Source of the DNA: Actinospica acidithermotolerans
GTDB taxonomy: Bacteria; Actinomycetota; Actinomycetes; Streptomycetales; Catenulisporaceae
Length of the DNA stretch: 45,786 bases
Assembly (NCBI RefSeq): GCF_018139625.1
Contig: NZ_JAGSOH010000056.1
Coordinates: forward strand, 1-45,786
Reading direction: 5' to 3'
Part shown: positions 32,653-45,786 of the stretch, piece after piece
Layout: each line of letters opens with the position of its first letter
Numbering within the stretch: position 1 is the stretch's first letter
Notes under the pieces: generated by a model
What the model was told of the DNA's origin: nothing
Databases searched by the model: none
Seen by the model: only the letters and a program-made list of their open reading frames with translations
Made by a program: the position numbers and the translations under genes

Positions 32653-34260
32653 TTGCCTGCCACAGCACAGTTCTCGTACCTCAAGGCCACCGGCCTTTCG
32701 CTCGCCTTCCACGCTGAGCCCCTGTTCGACGGCGTATCCCTCGCCGTCGGAGCGGGCGACCGGGTCGCTCTCGTCGGCCCCAACGGCGTCGGCAAGTCCA
32801 CGCTGCTGAAGATCCTCGCCGGAAGGCTCGCGCCGAGCGCCGGCCGGGTCGAACTCGGCCCGGGCACCCGCGTCGGCTACTTCGCCCAGCAGGTTCCGGA
32901 CCCCGCCGCGACGGTCGGCGATTTCGTCCGCTCCGCGTTGGCCGAGGTCTTCTCGGTCGAATCCCGGCTGCGCGCACTCGAACGCCGCGTCGCCGACGGC
33001 GACCTCGACGCCCTCGACGAGTACGGCAGCGTCCTCGAACGGTTCGAAGCCCTCGACGGCTGGACCGCCCAGGCGCGCGTCGACGACGTACGCCGTCGCC
33101 TCGACGTCGCCCACCTCCCGGACGACGCGATGCTCGCGCAGGTCAGCGGCGGCGAGCAGGCGCGGCTGATGCTCGCGCGCGTGCTGCTGGCGGATCCGAC
33201 CGTGCTGCTGCTCGACGAGCCGACGAACCACCTCGACGCGGGCGCGATCGACTGGCTCGGCGGCTACCTCGCGCAGTGGACCGGCGGTGTGCTGGTGATC
33301 AGCCACGACCGCGCGTTCCTCGACCGCGTCGCGAACCGAGTAGTGGAGCTAGACGGCATCCACGACGACGAGCTTCAGGAATACGAGGGCGGATACACCG
33401 CGTACAAGGCCGAGAAGCAGGCGCGCTGGCAGAAGCTGCTGCGCGACTACGAGGCGCAGGAGAAGCACCGCTCACGCCTGGCGGCCGATATCGAGGCGAC
33501 CAAGGAGCACTCGCTGACGGTCGAATTCGCCACGACCGACAGCAGCGCCCGTCGCCTCGCGAAGAAGGTCGCGAAGAAGGCGAAGGCGCGGGAACGGCGG
33601 TTGGAGCGCGAGCTGCAGTCGGCGCGCTGGATCGCCGAGCCGCAGACACGTCCGACGCTGAGCCTCGCGTTCCCCACATCCAGGAAGCCGCGGCACGAGT
33701 TCGTCCTGCAGGCCGCTGACCTGGCCGTGAAAGCCGGTTCGCGCACGCTGCTCACCATCCCGGCGCTCGAGATCCGCACCGGCGACCGGATCCTGATCAC
33801 CGGCCCGAACGGCGCCGGAAAGTCCTCCCTGCTCGACGCGATCGCCGCCCGGCTGCCCGATGCCGGAGTCCTCCCGCAGACGCACGACCACCTGCGGCTC
33901 GACACCCCGGTCATCGACCACTTCCGCTCGAAGGTGCCGGTCTACCCGCAGGACGCGGAGAAGATCCTGACGGGCTATCTGTTCGGCGAGGACCAGTGGC
34001 GCGCGCCGCTGCACACGCTCAGCGCGGGAGAACTGCGCAGGCTGCTGCTGGCGATCGTGGTGAACCAGGGAGCCCGCGTGCTGCTGCTCGACGAGCCGAC
34101 GAACTACCTCGACTTCGACTCGCTGGACGTCATCGAGCAGGCCTTGACCGCGTTCACCGGCACGATCGTCACCGTCACGCACGACCGCTACTTCGCGGAC
34201 GCCATCGGCTTCAAGACCAGCTGGCACGTAGCCGACGGCGGTTTCGGAGTGGATATGTGA
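32653..34260 (+). CDS. ABC-F family ATP-binding protein
   Basis: A 535-residue soluble protein with two ABC ATPase domains and no membrane segments. Domain 1: Walker A GPNGVGKST (42-50), signature VSGGEQARLMLARVLL, Walker B VLLLDEPTNHLD. A charged linker follows (YEGGYTAYKAEKQARWQKLL, with Lys/Arg-rich KKVAKKAKARERRLERE). Domain 2: GPNGAGKSS, LSAGELRRLLLA, VLLLDEPTNYLD. ABC-F proteins act on ribosomes as translation factors or protect from ribosome-targeting antibiotics. Start TTG 32653 is chosen because GGAG lies 6 nt upstream. It sits alone after the pheT terminator. Whether it is a resistance protein cannot be told without phylogeny. Confidence 0.9.
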   Translation: MPATAQFSYLKATGLSLAFHAEPLFDGVSLAVGAGDRVALVGPNGVGKSTLLKILAGRLAPSAGRVELGPGTRVGYFAQQVPDPAATVGDFVRSALAEVFSVESRLRALERRVADGDLDALDEYGSVLERFEALDGWTAQARVDDVRRRLDVAHLPDDAMLAQVSGGEQARLMLARVLLADPTVLLLDEPTNHLDAGAIDWLGGYLAQWTGGVLVISHDRAFLDRVANRVVELDGIHDDELQEYEGGYTAYKAEKQARWQKLLRDYEAQEKHRSRLAADIEATKEHSLTVEFATTDSSARRLAKKVAKKAKARERRLERELQSARWIAEPQTRPTLSLAFPTSRKPRHEFVLQAADLAVKAGSRTLLTIPALEIRTGDRILITGPNGAGKSSLLDAIAARLPDAGVLPQTHDHLRLDTPVIDHFRSKVPVYPQDAEKILTGYLFGEDQWRAPLHTLSAGELRRLLLAIVVNQGARVLLLDEPTNYLDFDSLDVIEQALTAFTGTIVTVTHDRYFADAIGFKTSWHVADGGFGVDM

Positions 34261-34271
34261 CCCAGATCACA
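34256..34271. promoter_or_regulatory. CRP-like palindrome TGTGA-N6-TCACA
   Basis: TGTGA (34256-34260), six bases, TCACA (34267-34271) is a perfect match to the CRP/FNR-family consensus. The left half contains the ABC-F stop codon. The SDR gene begins 87 nt downstream, a suitable distance for promoter control. Which regulator binds is unknown. Confidence 0.5.
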
Positions 34272-34357
34272 TCATCTCGCCCCGTTCCCGCGACGGTTTT
34301 GCGCGCCTCGGCCGGTCTGGATCCATGACGAATCCGACCACCTCCGAGGAGGATCCG

Positions 34358-35101
34358 ATGTCAGCTTCCGTGAAGACCGCCGTCGTCACCGGTGCCGGCC
34401 GAGGCCTCGGGCGCGCGATCGCCGCCGCGCTCGTGGCCCAGGGCACGCACGTCGTCGGCATCGCCCGTACCGAGAGCGACCTGCTCGAAGTCCGCGGCGA
34501 ACTGGGGGACGGATTCACCCCGCTCGCCGCCGACGCCACCGACGAGGCACTCGCCCAGCGGGTGATCCGCGAGTATCGACCGAACCTGCTCGTGCTCAAC
34601 GCCGGGGCCGTCCCACCGGTCGGCCCCGTGCACGAGCAGACCTGGGAGTCCTTCAGCCGGAACTGGCACGTCGACACGCGGCACGTGTTCGGCTGGACCC
34701 GTGCCGCGCTGCTCGAACCCCTGGCGCCCGGCAGTGCGGTCGTGTCGATGTCCAGCGGCGCGGCCATCGGCGGATCGCCGCTGAGCGGGGGATACGCCAG
34801 CGCCAAGGCCGCGGTCCGCTTCCTGCGCAACTACGCGGGCGAGGAGTCGCAGCGGGCCGGCCTCGGCATCCGCTTCGTCGCACTGATTCCGATGATGACC
34901 CCCGCCACCGCGGTCGGCTCGGCCGGCGTGGACGCGTACTCCGCACGCCAGGGCGTCGACCGGGATACGTTCGTAGCGAACATGCAGCCGGTCCCGACCC
35001 CGGACCTCGTCGCCAAGGCCGTGCTGGACGTGGTCGCGAACCCCGACAGCGCGGCGGAGTACCTGATCGACGGGAACGGCTCGAACCCGATGCAGCCGTA
35101 G
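34358..35101 (+). CDS. SDR family oxidoreductase
   Basis: A 247-residue short-chain dehydrogenase/reductase. Seen: the NAD(P)-binding TGAGRGLG (11-18), the LNAGA strand, catalytic Ser in [11 protein letters not shown] and the YxxxK motif as YASAK. GAGGAGG lies 5 nt before ATG 34358; the upstream ATG at 34325 lacks a site. Substrate unknown. A SigG-like ECF sigma gene follows 80 nt later on the same strand; oxidoreductases are common partners of ECF sigma factors with SnoaL tails. A CRP-like palindrome lies upstream. The last codons overlap a 16-bp repeat. Confidence 0.88.
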   Translation: MSASVKTAVVTGAGRGLGRAIAAALVAQGTHVVGIARTESDLLEVRGELGDGFTPLAADATDEALAQRVIREYRPNLLVLNAGAVPPVGPVHEQTWESFSRNWHVDTRHVFGWTRAALLEPLAPGSAVVSMSSGAAIGGSPLSGGYASAKAAVRFLRNYAGEESQRAGLGIRFVALIPMMTPATAVGSAGVDAYSARQGVDRDTFVANMQPVPTPDLVAKAVLDVVANPDSAAEYLIDGNGSNPMQP

Positions 35102-35135
35102 CCCGTGGTCCGTGGCCCGCAGCCGTAGCCCGTGG
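35093..35135. repeat. two direct copies of a 16-bp sequence
   Basis: CAGCCGTAGCCCGTGG occurs at 35093-35108 and 35120-35135 (period 27 bp). The first copy contains the SDR stop codon (TAG 35099-35101). A partial third copy (CCCGTAGCC) follows at about 35137. Confidence 0.85.
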
Positions 35136-35181
35136 CCCCGTAGCCTGTCCGCGTTCGAGAAAGGCAGCGAGAAGAGTAGCG

Positions 35182-36174
35182 ATGACCGCCGACGTCGAGT
35201 TCGCCGCGCTGGCCGAGCCGTTCCGGCCGGAGCTGCTCGCGCACTGCTACCGGATGCTCGGCTCGATCCACGACGCCGAGGATCTGGTGCAGGAGACGTA
35301 CCTGCGGGCCTGGCGCGGCTTCGACCGCTTCGAGGGACGCTCGTCCGTCCGGCGCTGGCTCTACAAGATCGCGACGATGGCGTGCCTGACCGCGATGCAG
35401 ACCCGCGCCCGCCGACCGCTTCCCTCGGGCCTCGGCGCGCCCTCCGGCGACCACGGGCCGGCCACGCCGTCCACGCCGTCCACGTCGTCGCCGGAGCCCG
35501 CGGTGGACTGGCTCCAGCCGGTCCCGGACTCGGTCCTGACCGGCGGCGACCCGGCAGGCATCGTGATCGGGCGGACCGGCGTGCGCCTTGCCTTCATCGC
35601 CGCACTCCAACTGCTGTCCGCCCGACAGCGCGCCGTTCTGACGCTGCGTGATGTGCTGGGCTTTCACACGGCCGAGGTCGCCGACATGCTCGACTCGACG
35701 CCCGCGGCCATCGACAGCGCCCTGCGCCGCGCCCGCGCCCGACTCGCCGAGGCGGGCCCGGTCGCCGAGGACCTGGCCGAGCCCGACGAGGCCTCCCGTC
35801 GCGACCTCCTCGACGCCTACGTCGACGCGTTCATCCGCGCCGACCCGGACGCGCTCGTCAACCTGCTCCGCCTCGACGTCGAGATCGAGATGCCGCCGAT
35901 GCCGGCCTGGTTCACCGGCCGCGACGCCGTCATCGGCTTCCTCGCACATAACGTAATGCGCCGCGACGCGTGGCTGATGATCCCCACCAACGCGAACACC
36001 CAGCCGGCCTTCGTCGTCTACCGCCGCGAGCAGGACGGCCGCTTCCACGCGCACGGGATCCAGGTGCTGACCCTGATCGGCCGTCAGGTCAGCCGCATCA
36101 CGACGTTCATCGACGCCTCCCTCGTGCCCGCCTTCGGACACCCGGCCGTGCTCGCCCCAACCGTTCGCGGTTGA
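35182..36174 (+). CDS. SigG-like ECF sigma factor with SnoaL-like C-terminal domain
   Basis: A 330-residue sigma factor. Sigma2 is at about residues 8-80 ([31 protein letters not shown]). A Pro/Ser/Thr-rich linker follows ([10 protein letters not shown] ... [10 protein letters not shown], a feature of SigG-type ECFs). Sigma4 is at about 135-190 ([41 protein letters not shown]), then a SnoaL/NTF2-like tail at about 205-325 ([38 protein letters not shown]). No anti-sigma gene is adjacent; the tail is thought to modulate activity. ATG 35182 follows a GAGAAGAG tract. It probably belongs with the upstream SDR gene. Confidence 0.87.
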   Translation: MTADVEFAALAEPFRPELLAHCYRMLGSIHDAEDLVQETYLRAWRGFDRFEGRSSVRRWLYKIATMACLTAMQTRARRPLPSGLGAPSGDHGPATPSTPSTSSPEPAVDWLQPVPDSVLTGGDPAGIVIGRTGVRLAFIAALQLLSARQRAVLTLRDVLGFHTAEVADMLDSTPAAIDSALRRARARLAEAGPVAEDLAEPDEASRRDLLDAYVDAFIRADPDALVNLLRLDVEIEMPPMPAWFTGRDAVIGFLAHNVMRRDAWLMIPTNANTQPAFVVYRREQDGRFHAHGIQVLTLIGRQVSRITTFIDASLVPAFGHPAVLAPTVRG

Positions 36175-36257
36175 GGCGCGGGCTCCGCGCCAGGACCCCG
36201 TTTGGTGGCCGTTCCACCGCGGTCCGGCACACCTGACCGCGGCTCACCGGCGCGGCC

Positions 36258-37405
<1,148 letters not shown>

Positions 37406-37409
<4 letters not shown>

Positions 37410-38608
37410 GCCAGCAGACCAACCCGTCCGAGGAGAGCGCGCCGCCCGGAGTCGGCGTGACCGCGGCGGCCGGCTTCCGCGCCTCCGGGACCGCGGTCGG
37501 CATCAAGTCCTCGGGAGCGGCCGACCTGGCGCTCGTCGTCAACGAGGGCCCGTCGCGCGCGGCCGCCGCCGTGTTCACCTCGAACCGGGTCAAGGCCGCT
37601 CCCGTGCTGTGGAGCGAGCAGGTCCTCAAGGCCGGCGAGCTCGACGCGGTCGTCCTCAACTCCGGCGGCGCCAACGCGTGCACCGGGCCCGAGGGCTTTC
37701 AGGACACGCACAAGACGGCCGAGCGCGTCGCCGAGGCGCTGGACACCTCCGCCGCCCGCGTCGCGGTCTGCTCGACCGGCCTGATCGGCGTCCGGCTGCC
37801 GATGGACAAGCTGCTCGGGGGGCTGTTCGCCTCCGTCGGCTCGCTCGCCGCGACGGCCGAGGCCGGGGCGGACGCCGCCGAGGCGATCCGCACCACCGAC
37901 ACACACGCGAAGACCGCCGTCGTCGAGCGCTCCGGCTATGTCGTGGGCGGCATGGCGAAGGGCGCCGGGATGCTCGCGCCCGGCCTGGCCACGATGCTCT
38001 GCGTGCTGACCACCGACGCCGAGGTCCCGCAACCCGAGCTCGACGCGGCGCTGCGCGGCGCCACCGCCCGCACCTTCGACCGGATCGACTCGGACGGTTG
38101 CATGTCGACCAACGACACGGTCATCCTGATGTCCTCCGGCTCCTCCGGCGTCGTCCCCGACCCCTGCGAGTTCGCGCAGGCGGTCGAGGCCGTGTGCGCC
38201 GACCTGGCCAGGCAGCTGATCGCCGACGCCGAGGGCGCCTCGAAGGAGATCGAGATCGAGATCGTCAACGCGGCCAGCGAGGCGGACGGCCTCGAGGTCG
38301 CCCGCTCGATCGCCCGCAACAACCTGCTCAAATGCGCCTTCTACGGCGAGGACCCGAACTGGGGCCGGGTGCTGTCCGCCGTCGGCACGACGAGGGCGAA
38401 GTTCCAGCCGGACGAGCTGTCCGTCGCCATCAACGGCGTCTGGGTCTGCCGCCGCGGCGGCGTCGGCGAGGACCGCGAACTGTGCGATCTGAGCGACCGT
38501 CACGTGCACCTCGTCGTCGACCTCGCCGCGGGCTCCGAGACGGTGACGGTCTGGACGAACGACCTGACCAAGGAGTACGTGCACGAGAACTCGGCGTACT
38601 CCTCATGA
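37406..38608 (+). CDS. argJ: glutamate N-acetyltransferase / N-acetylglutamate synthase
   Basis: A 400-residue ornithine acetyltransferase that recycles the acetyl group from N-acetylornithine to glutamate. It self-cleaves at ATML; here [12 protein letters not shown] with the nucleophile Thr196, and the oxyanion motif STGLIG at 123-128. [12 protein letters not shown] at the N-terminus and [24 protein letters not shown] are typical. Start GTG 37406 has GGAG 7 nt upstream. The ATGA overlap at the end couples to argB. Presence of argJ indicates the cyclic acetyl pathway. Confidence 0.96.
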
Positions 38609-39500
38609 AGACGACCTCGGGCACGGCCCGATTCACCGAGGCACAGGGCAAGGCGCACGTGCTCACGCAGGCGCTGCCCTGGCTCTCCCGCTTCCACGGC
38701 GCCACGGTCGTCGTGAAGTTCGGCGGCAACGCCATGATCGACGAGGCGCTCAAGCGGGCCTTCGCGCAGGACGTCGTCTTCCTGCGCTACGCCGGCCTGC
38801 GCCCGGTGGTCGTGCACGGCGGCGGCCCGCAGATCACCCGAGCGCTCGAGACCTCCGGCATCAAGAGCGAGTTCGCCGGCGGCCTGCGCGTCACCACGGA
38901 CGAGGCGATGCAGGTCGTGCGCATGGTGCTCACCGGCCAGGTGCAGCGCGAGATCGTCGGCCTGATCAACGAGCACGGTCCGTTCGCGATCGGCCTGTCC
39001 GGCGAGGACGCCAACAGCATGACGGCCCGTCAGCGGCACGCGCTGGTCGACGGCGAGCCGGTCGACATCGGCCGCGTCGGCGACGTGGTCACGGTCGACC
39101 CGCAGCTCATCGGCGCGCTGCTGGACGACGGCCGCATCCCGGTCGTCTCCAGCGTCGCCCGCGCCGAGGACGGCGGCGTTTACAACGTCAACGCCGATAC
39201 CGCGGCCGCGGCGCTGGCCGTCGGCCTGAAGGCGGAGAAGCTCGTCGTGCTCACCGACGTCGAGGGCCTCTACGCCGACTGGCCCGCCTCCGACGAGGTG
39301 GTCAGCCAGCTCGACGCGGACGAGCTGGAGAAGCTGCTGCCGAGCCTGACCTCGGGCATGGTCCCGAAGATGGAGGCCTGCCTGCGCGCGGTGCGCGGCG
39401 GGGTCGGCGCGGCGCACGTCCTCGACGGCCGGGTCCAGCACTCGCTGCTGCTCGAGGTGTTCACGGATGAGGGGATCGGCACGATGGTGGTACCGGCGGT

Positions 39501-39504
<4 letters not shown>
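38605..39504 (+). CDS. argB: acetylglutamate kinase
   Basis: A 299-residue amino-acid kinase that phosphorylates N-acetylglutamate. Seen: [10 protein letters not shown] (ATP site), [76 protein letters not shown], and [19 protein letters not shown]. The N-terminal ~28-residue extension is like that in arginine-sensitive hexameric forms, so feedback inhibition is possible. It overlaps argJ and argD by 4 nt each (ATGA), so translation is coupled. Confidence 0.97.
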
Positions 39505-43796
<4,292 letters not shown>

Positions 43797-43840
43797 GCTA
43801 GTCACCGTTACGTCGGAAATCGCAGAGAAGAGTAGAGACC

Positions 43841-45106
43841 GTGACCGACATCGTCGATGAGCTCAAGTGGCGGGGCCTGATCGCCCTGTCCACGGACGAG
43901 GAAGCGCTGCGCAAAGCCTTCGCCGACGGGCCGGTCACCTTCTATTGCGGATTCGACCCGACCGCGCCGAGCCTGCACATGGGCAACCTGGTCCAGCTGA
44001 TCACGATGCGCCGGATCCAGGACGCCGGGAACCTGCCGCTCGGCCTGGTCGGCGGATCCACCGGCCTGATCGGCGACCCGAAGCCGACCGCCGAGCGGAC
44101 GCTGAACTCCAAGGAGACGGTCGCGGAGTGGGTGGACAAGCTGCGCGGCCAGGTCAGCAACATCCTCGACTTCGAGGGTGAGTACGCCGCGCGGATCGTG
44201 AACAACCTGGACTGGACCGAGCCGATCTCCGCGATCGACTTCCTGCGCGACATCGGCAAGCACTTCCGGGTCGGCAAGATGCTCGCCAAGGACGCGGTCG
44301 CGGCGCGGCTGAACTCCGAGGCGGGCATCAGCTACACCGAGTTCTCGTACCAGATCCTGCAGGCGCTCGACTTCCTGGAGCTCTACCGGCAGTACGGCTG
44401 CATCCTGCAGACCGGCGGCAGCGACCAGTGGGGCAACCTGACCGCGGGCGCGGACCTGATCCACAAGGCGGAGAGCGCGACGGTCCACGTCATCGGCACG
44501 CCGCTGGTGACGAAGGCGGACGGCACGAAGTTCGGCAAGACCGAGACCGGAACCGTCTGGCTCGATCCCGAGATGATGTCGCCGTACGCGTTCTACCAGT
44601 TCTGGTTGAACGCGGAGGACGCGAAGGTCGTCGAGTACCTCAAGATCTTCACGTTCCGCAGCCAGGAGGAGATCGCCGAGCTCGAGGTCTCCACGGCTGA
44701 GAAGCCCTTCCTGCGCCTGGCGCAGCGGGCGCTGGCCGAGGACGTCACGAAGCTGGTGCACGGCGCGGAGAACGTCGCGCGGGTCGAGGCGGCCAGCAAG
44801 GCGCTGTTCGGCCAGGGCGACCTGGCCGGCCTCGACGAGCAGACGCTGCGCGCGGCGCTCGCCGAGCTGCCGACCGCCCGGGTGACCGAGCTGCGGCCGG
44901 TCTACGAGCTACTCGCGGACACCGGCATCGTGGCCAGCCGCGGCGCCGCGCGCAGGGCGATCCAGGAGGGCGGCGCCTACCTCAACAACGCCAAGGTCGA
45001 GGAGCTCGAGGCCGCGCCCACCGAGGCCGACCTGCTGCACGGCCGCTGGCTGCTGCTGCGCCGCGGCAAGAAGACGCTCGCGGCAGTCGAGCTGGTGCAG
45101 GGCTGA
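43841..45106 (+). CDS. tyrS: tyrosyl-tRNA synthetase
   Basis: A 421-residue class I synthetase. Seen: [20 protein letters not shown] with HMGN (46-49) for [36 protein letters not shown], and KFGKT (230-234) for KMSKS. The C-terminal S4 domain is at about 355-420 ([25 protein letters not shown]). Start GTG 43841 has GAAGAG upstream. No T-box leader is visible in the 44-nt gap, in keeping with readthrough from argH. It ends at an exceptionally strong terminator before the rrn operon. Confidence 0.97.
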   Translation: MTDIVDELKWRGLIALSTDEEALRKAFADGPVTFYCGFDPTAPSLHMGNLVQLITMRRIQDAGNLPLGLVGGSTGLIGDPKPTAERTLNSKETVAEWVDKLRGQVSNILDFEGEYAARIVNNLDWTEPISAIDFLRDIGKHFRVGKMLAKDAVAARLNSEAGISYTEFSYQILQALDFLELYRQYGCILQTGGSDQWGNLTAGADLIHKAESATVHVIGTPLVTKADGTKFGKTETGTVWLDPEMMSPYAFYQFWLNAEDAKVVEYLKIFTFRSQEEIAELEVSTAEKPFLRLAQRALAEDVTKLVHGAENVARVEAASKALFGQGDLAGLDEQTLRAALAELPTARVTELRPVYELLADTGIVASRGAARRAIQEGGAYLNNAKVEELEAAPTEADLLHGRWLLLRRGKKTLAAVELVQG

Positions 45107-45122
45107 CCCCCGCGCAATCGCA

Positions 45123-45167
45123 CCGAGCGGCGCCGTACCTCGACAGGTACGGCGCCGCTCGGCTTTT
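45123..45167 (+). terminator. strong intrinsic terminator after tyrS
   Basis: An 18-bp perfect stem, CCGAGCGGCGCCGTACCT (45123-45140) with its complement (45145-45162), closes a 4-nt CGAC loop and is followed by CTTTT. Classical Rho-independent terminator that insulates the rRNA operon. Confidence 0.92.
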
Positions 45168-45424
45168 CGCCGCATCTGGCCGCGCACGGCCCGATTCCCG
45201 ATACCCCCGCGTACACCGCCGGGGTACGGAATCGGGCCGTTTCGGCGTCCCCGCCGGTAACCGACGGTGCGCCGCCGCGTACCCCTACGTATGCCGTCGC
45301 AGAACCCTGGCTTCCCGATTTGACTCGGCCCGCCGGGCCGCCTAATGTTCATCGAGTCGCCGGAGCGGGTTCCAAGATCCGCAACGGTGGCGGACCCCCT
45401 ACGGGGCAGGCGGAAACGATCCGG
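45168..45424. other. gap upstream of the rrn promoter
   Basis: About 257 bp between the tyrS terminator and the rrn promoter. No gene is credible here. It contains several TACC/GGTA-type short motifs (for example CCGGGGTACGG and GCGTACCCCTACG) and may carry extra rrn promoters or upstream activating sequences, but none is certain. Confidence 0.5.
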
Positions 45425-45453
45425 TCAAACGGTCGCCGAAGATCTGCTAAAGT
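45425..45453 (+). promoter_or_regulatory. rrn promoter
   Basis: TCAAAC (45425-45430), 17 bp, TAAAGT (45448-45453). The -10 with its context CTGCTAAAGT is typical of actinobacterial rRNA promoters; the -35 match is weak. The leader would be about 220 nt to mature 16S. Confidence 0.6.
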
Positions 45454-45679
45454 AGGGGACACCGCGAGGGGGCCGAACGAAACAGGTCGGCTCGGGTGCG
45501 GTAATCCGAAGCGAACGCCGATGAGGCGGGTGCCGGACAATGTCCGGTCACTGCCCCGTGAGTGTGTCTGTTTCTTGAGAACTCAACAGTGTGTCATTTG
45601 TTTACGATGCCAAATGTTTTGCTTTGGCTAGTTTGTCCCGACCCCCGTCGGGATGTTAATTAGCCAGGTTTTGAATTCT
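45454..45679 (+). promoter_or_regulatory. rrn leader with antitermination and processing elements
   Basis: CCGGACA-A-TGTCCGG (45533-45547) is a near-perfect palindrome. TTTCTTGAGAACTCAACAG (45571-45589) is the conserved actinobacterial leader box, presumably for antitermination. TGGCTA (45625-45630) pairs with TAGCCA (45661-45666) around an inner stem CCCGAC-CCCC-GTCGGG (45637-45652), the usual leader processing hairpin before 16S. Confidence 0.7.
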
Positions 45680-45786
45680 TTTTTGGAGAGTTTGATCCTG
45701 GCTCAGGACGAACGCTGGCGGCGTGCTTAACACATGCAAGTCGAACGATGAAGCCCTTCGGGGTGGATTAGTGGCGAACGGGTGAG
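45680..45786 (+). rRNA. rrs: 16S ribosomal RNA, 5' end only
   Basis: GGAGAGTTTGATCCTGGCTC followed by AGGACGAACGCTGGCGGCG and ACACATGCAAGTCGAACGATG are the universal 16S start with actinobacterial signatures. Aligning with E. coli numbering puts position 1 near 45680. The window ends about 107 nt into the gene, in variable region V1. Confidence 0.98.

Noticed and set aside
29887-33306. 1139-codon open frame antisense to pheT and the ABC-F gene
   Set aside because: Spans two unrelated genes and their terminator and shows only low-complexity His/Arg/Gly-rich sequence.

Overview
The window is high-GC, densely coded DNA of an actinobacterium. Evidence for this is the 16S rRNA 5' end at the right edge (streptomycete/catenulispora-like), frequent GTG and TTG starts, the argCJBDFRH order, the infC-rpmI-rplT-rRNA methyltransferase-kinase-pheST order, an AfsR-type regulator, a subtilisin/mycosin-type protease and ECF sigma factors carrying SnoaL-like tails. 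A filamentous actinomycete (Streptomycetales/Catenulisporales-like) fits, but the genus cannot be fixed from this sequence alone.

Layout, left part (1-24 kb), mostly accessory: the last codons of an IS481-type transposase; a phospholipase C-type phosphoesterase with a small secreted protein upstream; an Lrp-type regulator divergent from kynA-kynU (tryptophan to anthranilate); ung; a PadR regulator with its own promoter/operator, divergent from trmB; a histidine phosphatase; an ABM-domain protein; a UbiE-like methyltransferase, a membrane protein and a polyprenyl diphosphate synthase (isoprenoid/quinone flavour); a DinB-like protein followed by five 51-bp tandem repeats; a carboxymuconolactone-decarboxylase-like protein divergent from an ECF41-like sigma factor, with a matching promoter between them; a 1144-residue XRE-SARP-NB-ARC-TPR regulator and a secreted beta-trefoil lectin; a 5'-3' exonuclease; a membrane glycosyltransferase; a PLP-dependent alanine-racemase-fold enzyme; and a three-gene unit of membrane protein, mycosin-like protease and SseB-domain protein.

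Right part (24-45.8 kb), mostly housekeeping: a DUF1844 protein; infC (apparent ATC start) with a long leader, rpmI, rplT, a SpoU-type rRNA methyltransferase, a soluble histidine kinase and pheS-pheT. Then comes a short accessory patch with an ABC-F ATPase, an SDR behind a TGTGA-N6-TCACA site, and a SigG-like ECF sigma factor. Next is the arginine operon argC-argJ-argB-argD-argF-argR-argH, with 4-nt overlaps at most junctions but no argG, then tyrS, a very strong terminator, the rrn promoter/leader, and the first ~107 nt of 16S rRNA.

The most noteworthy points are the 51-bp tandem array starting on the DinB stop codon, the ECF41-like sigma/CMD pair with a candidate cognate promoter, a 24-codon mini-ORF bridging argC and argJ by ATGA and GTGA overlaps, a PadR operator overlapping its own -10 box, the protease/membrane-protein/SseB unit, and a CRP-like palindrome ahead of the SDR gene. 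No CRISPR array, tRNA gene or complete mobile element was found.
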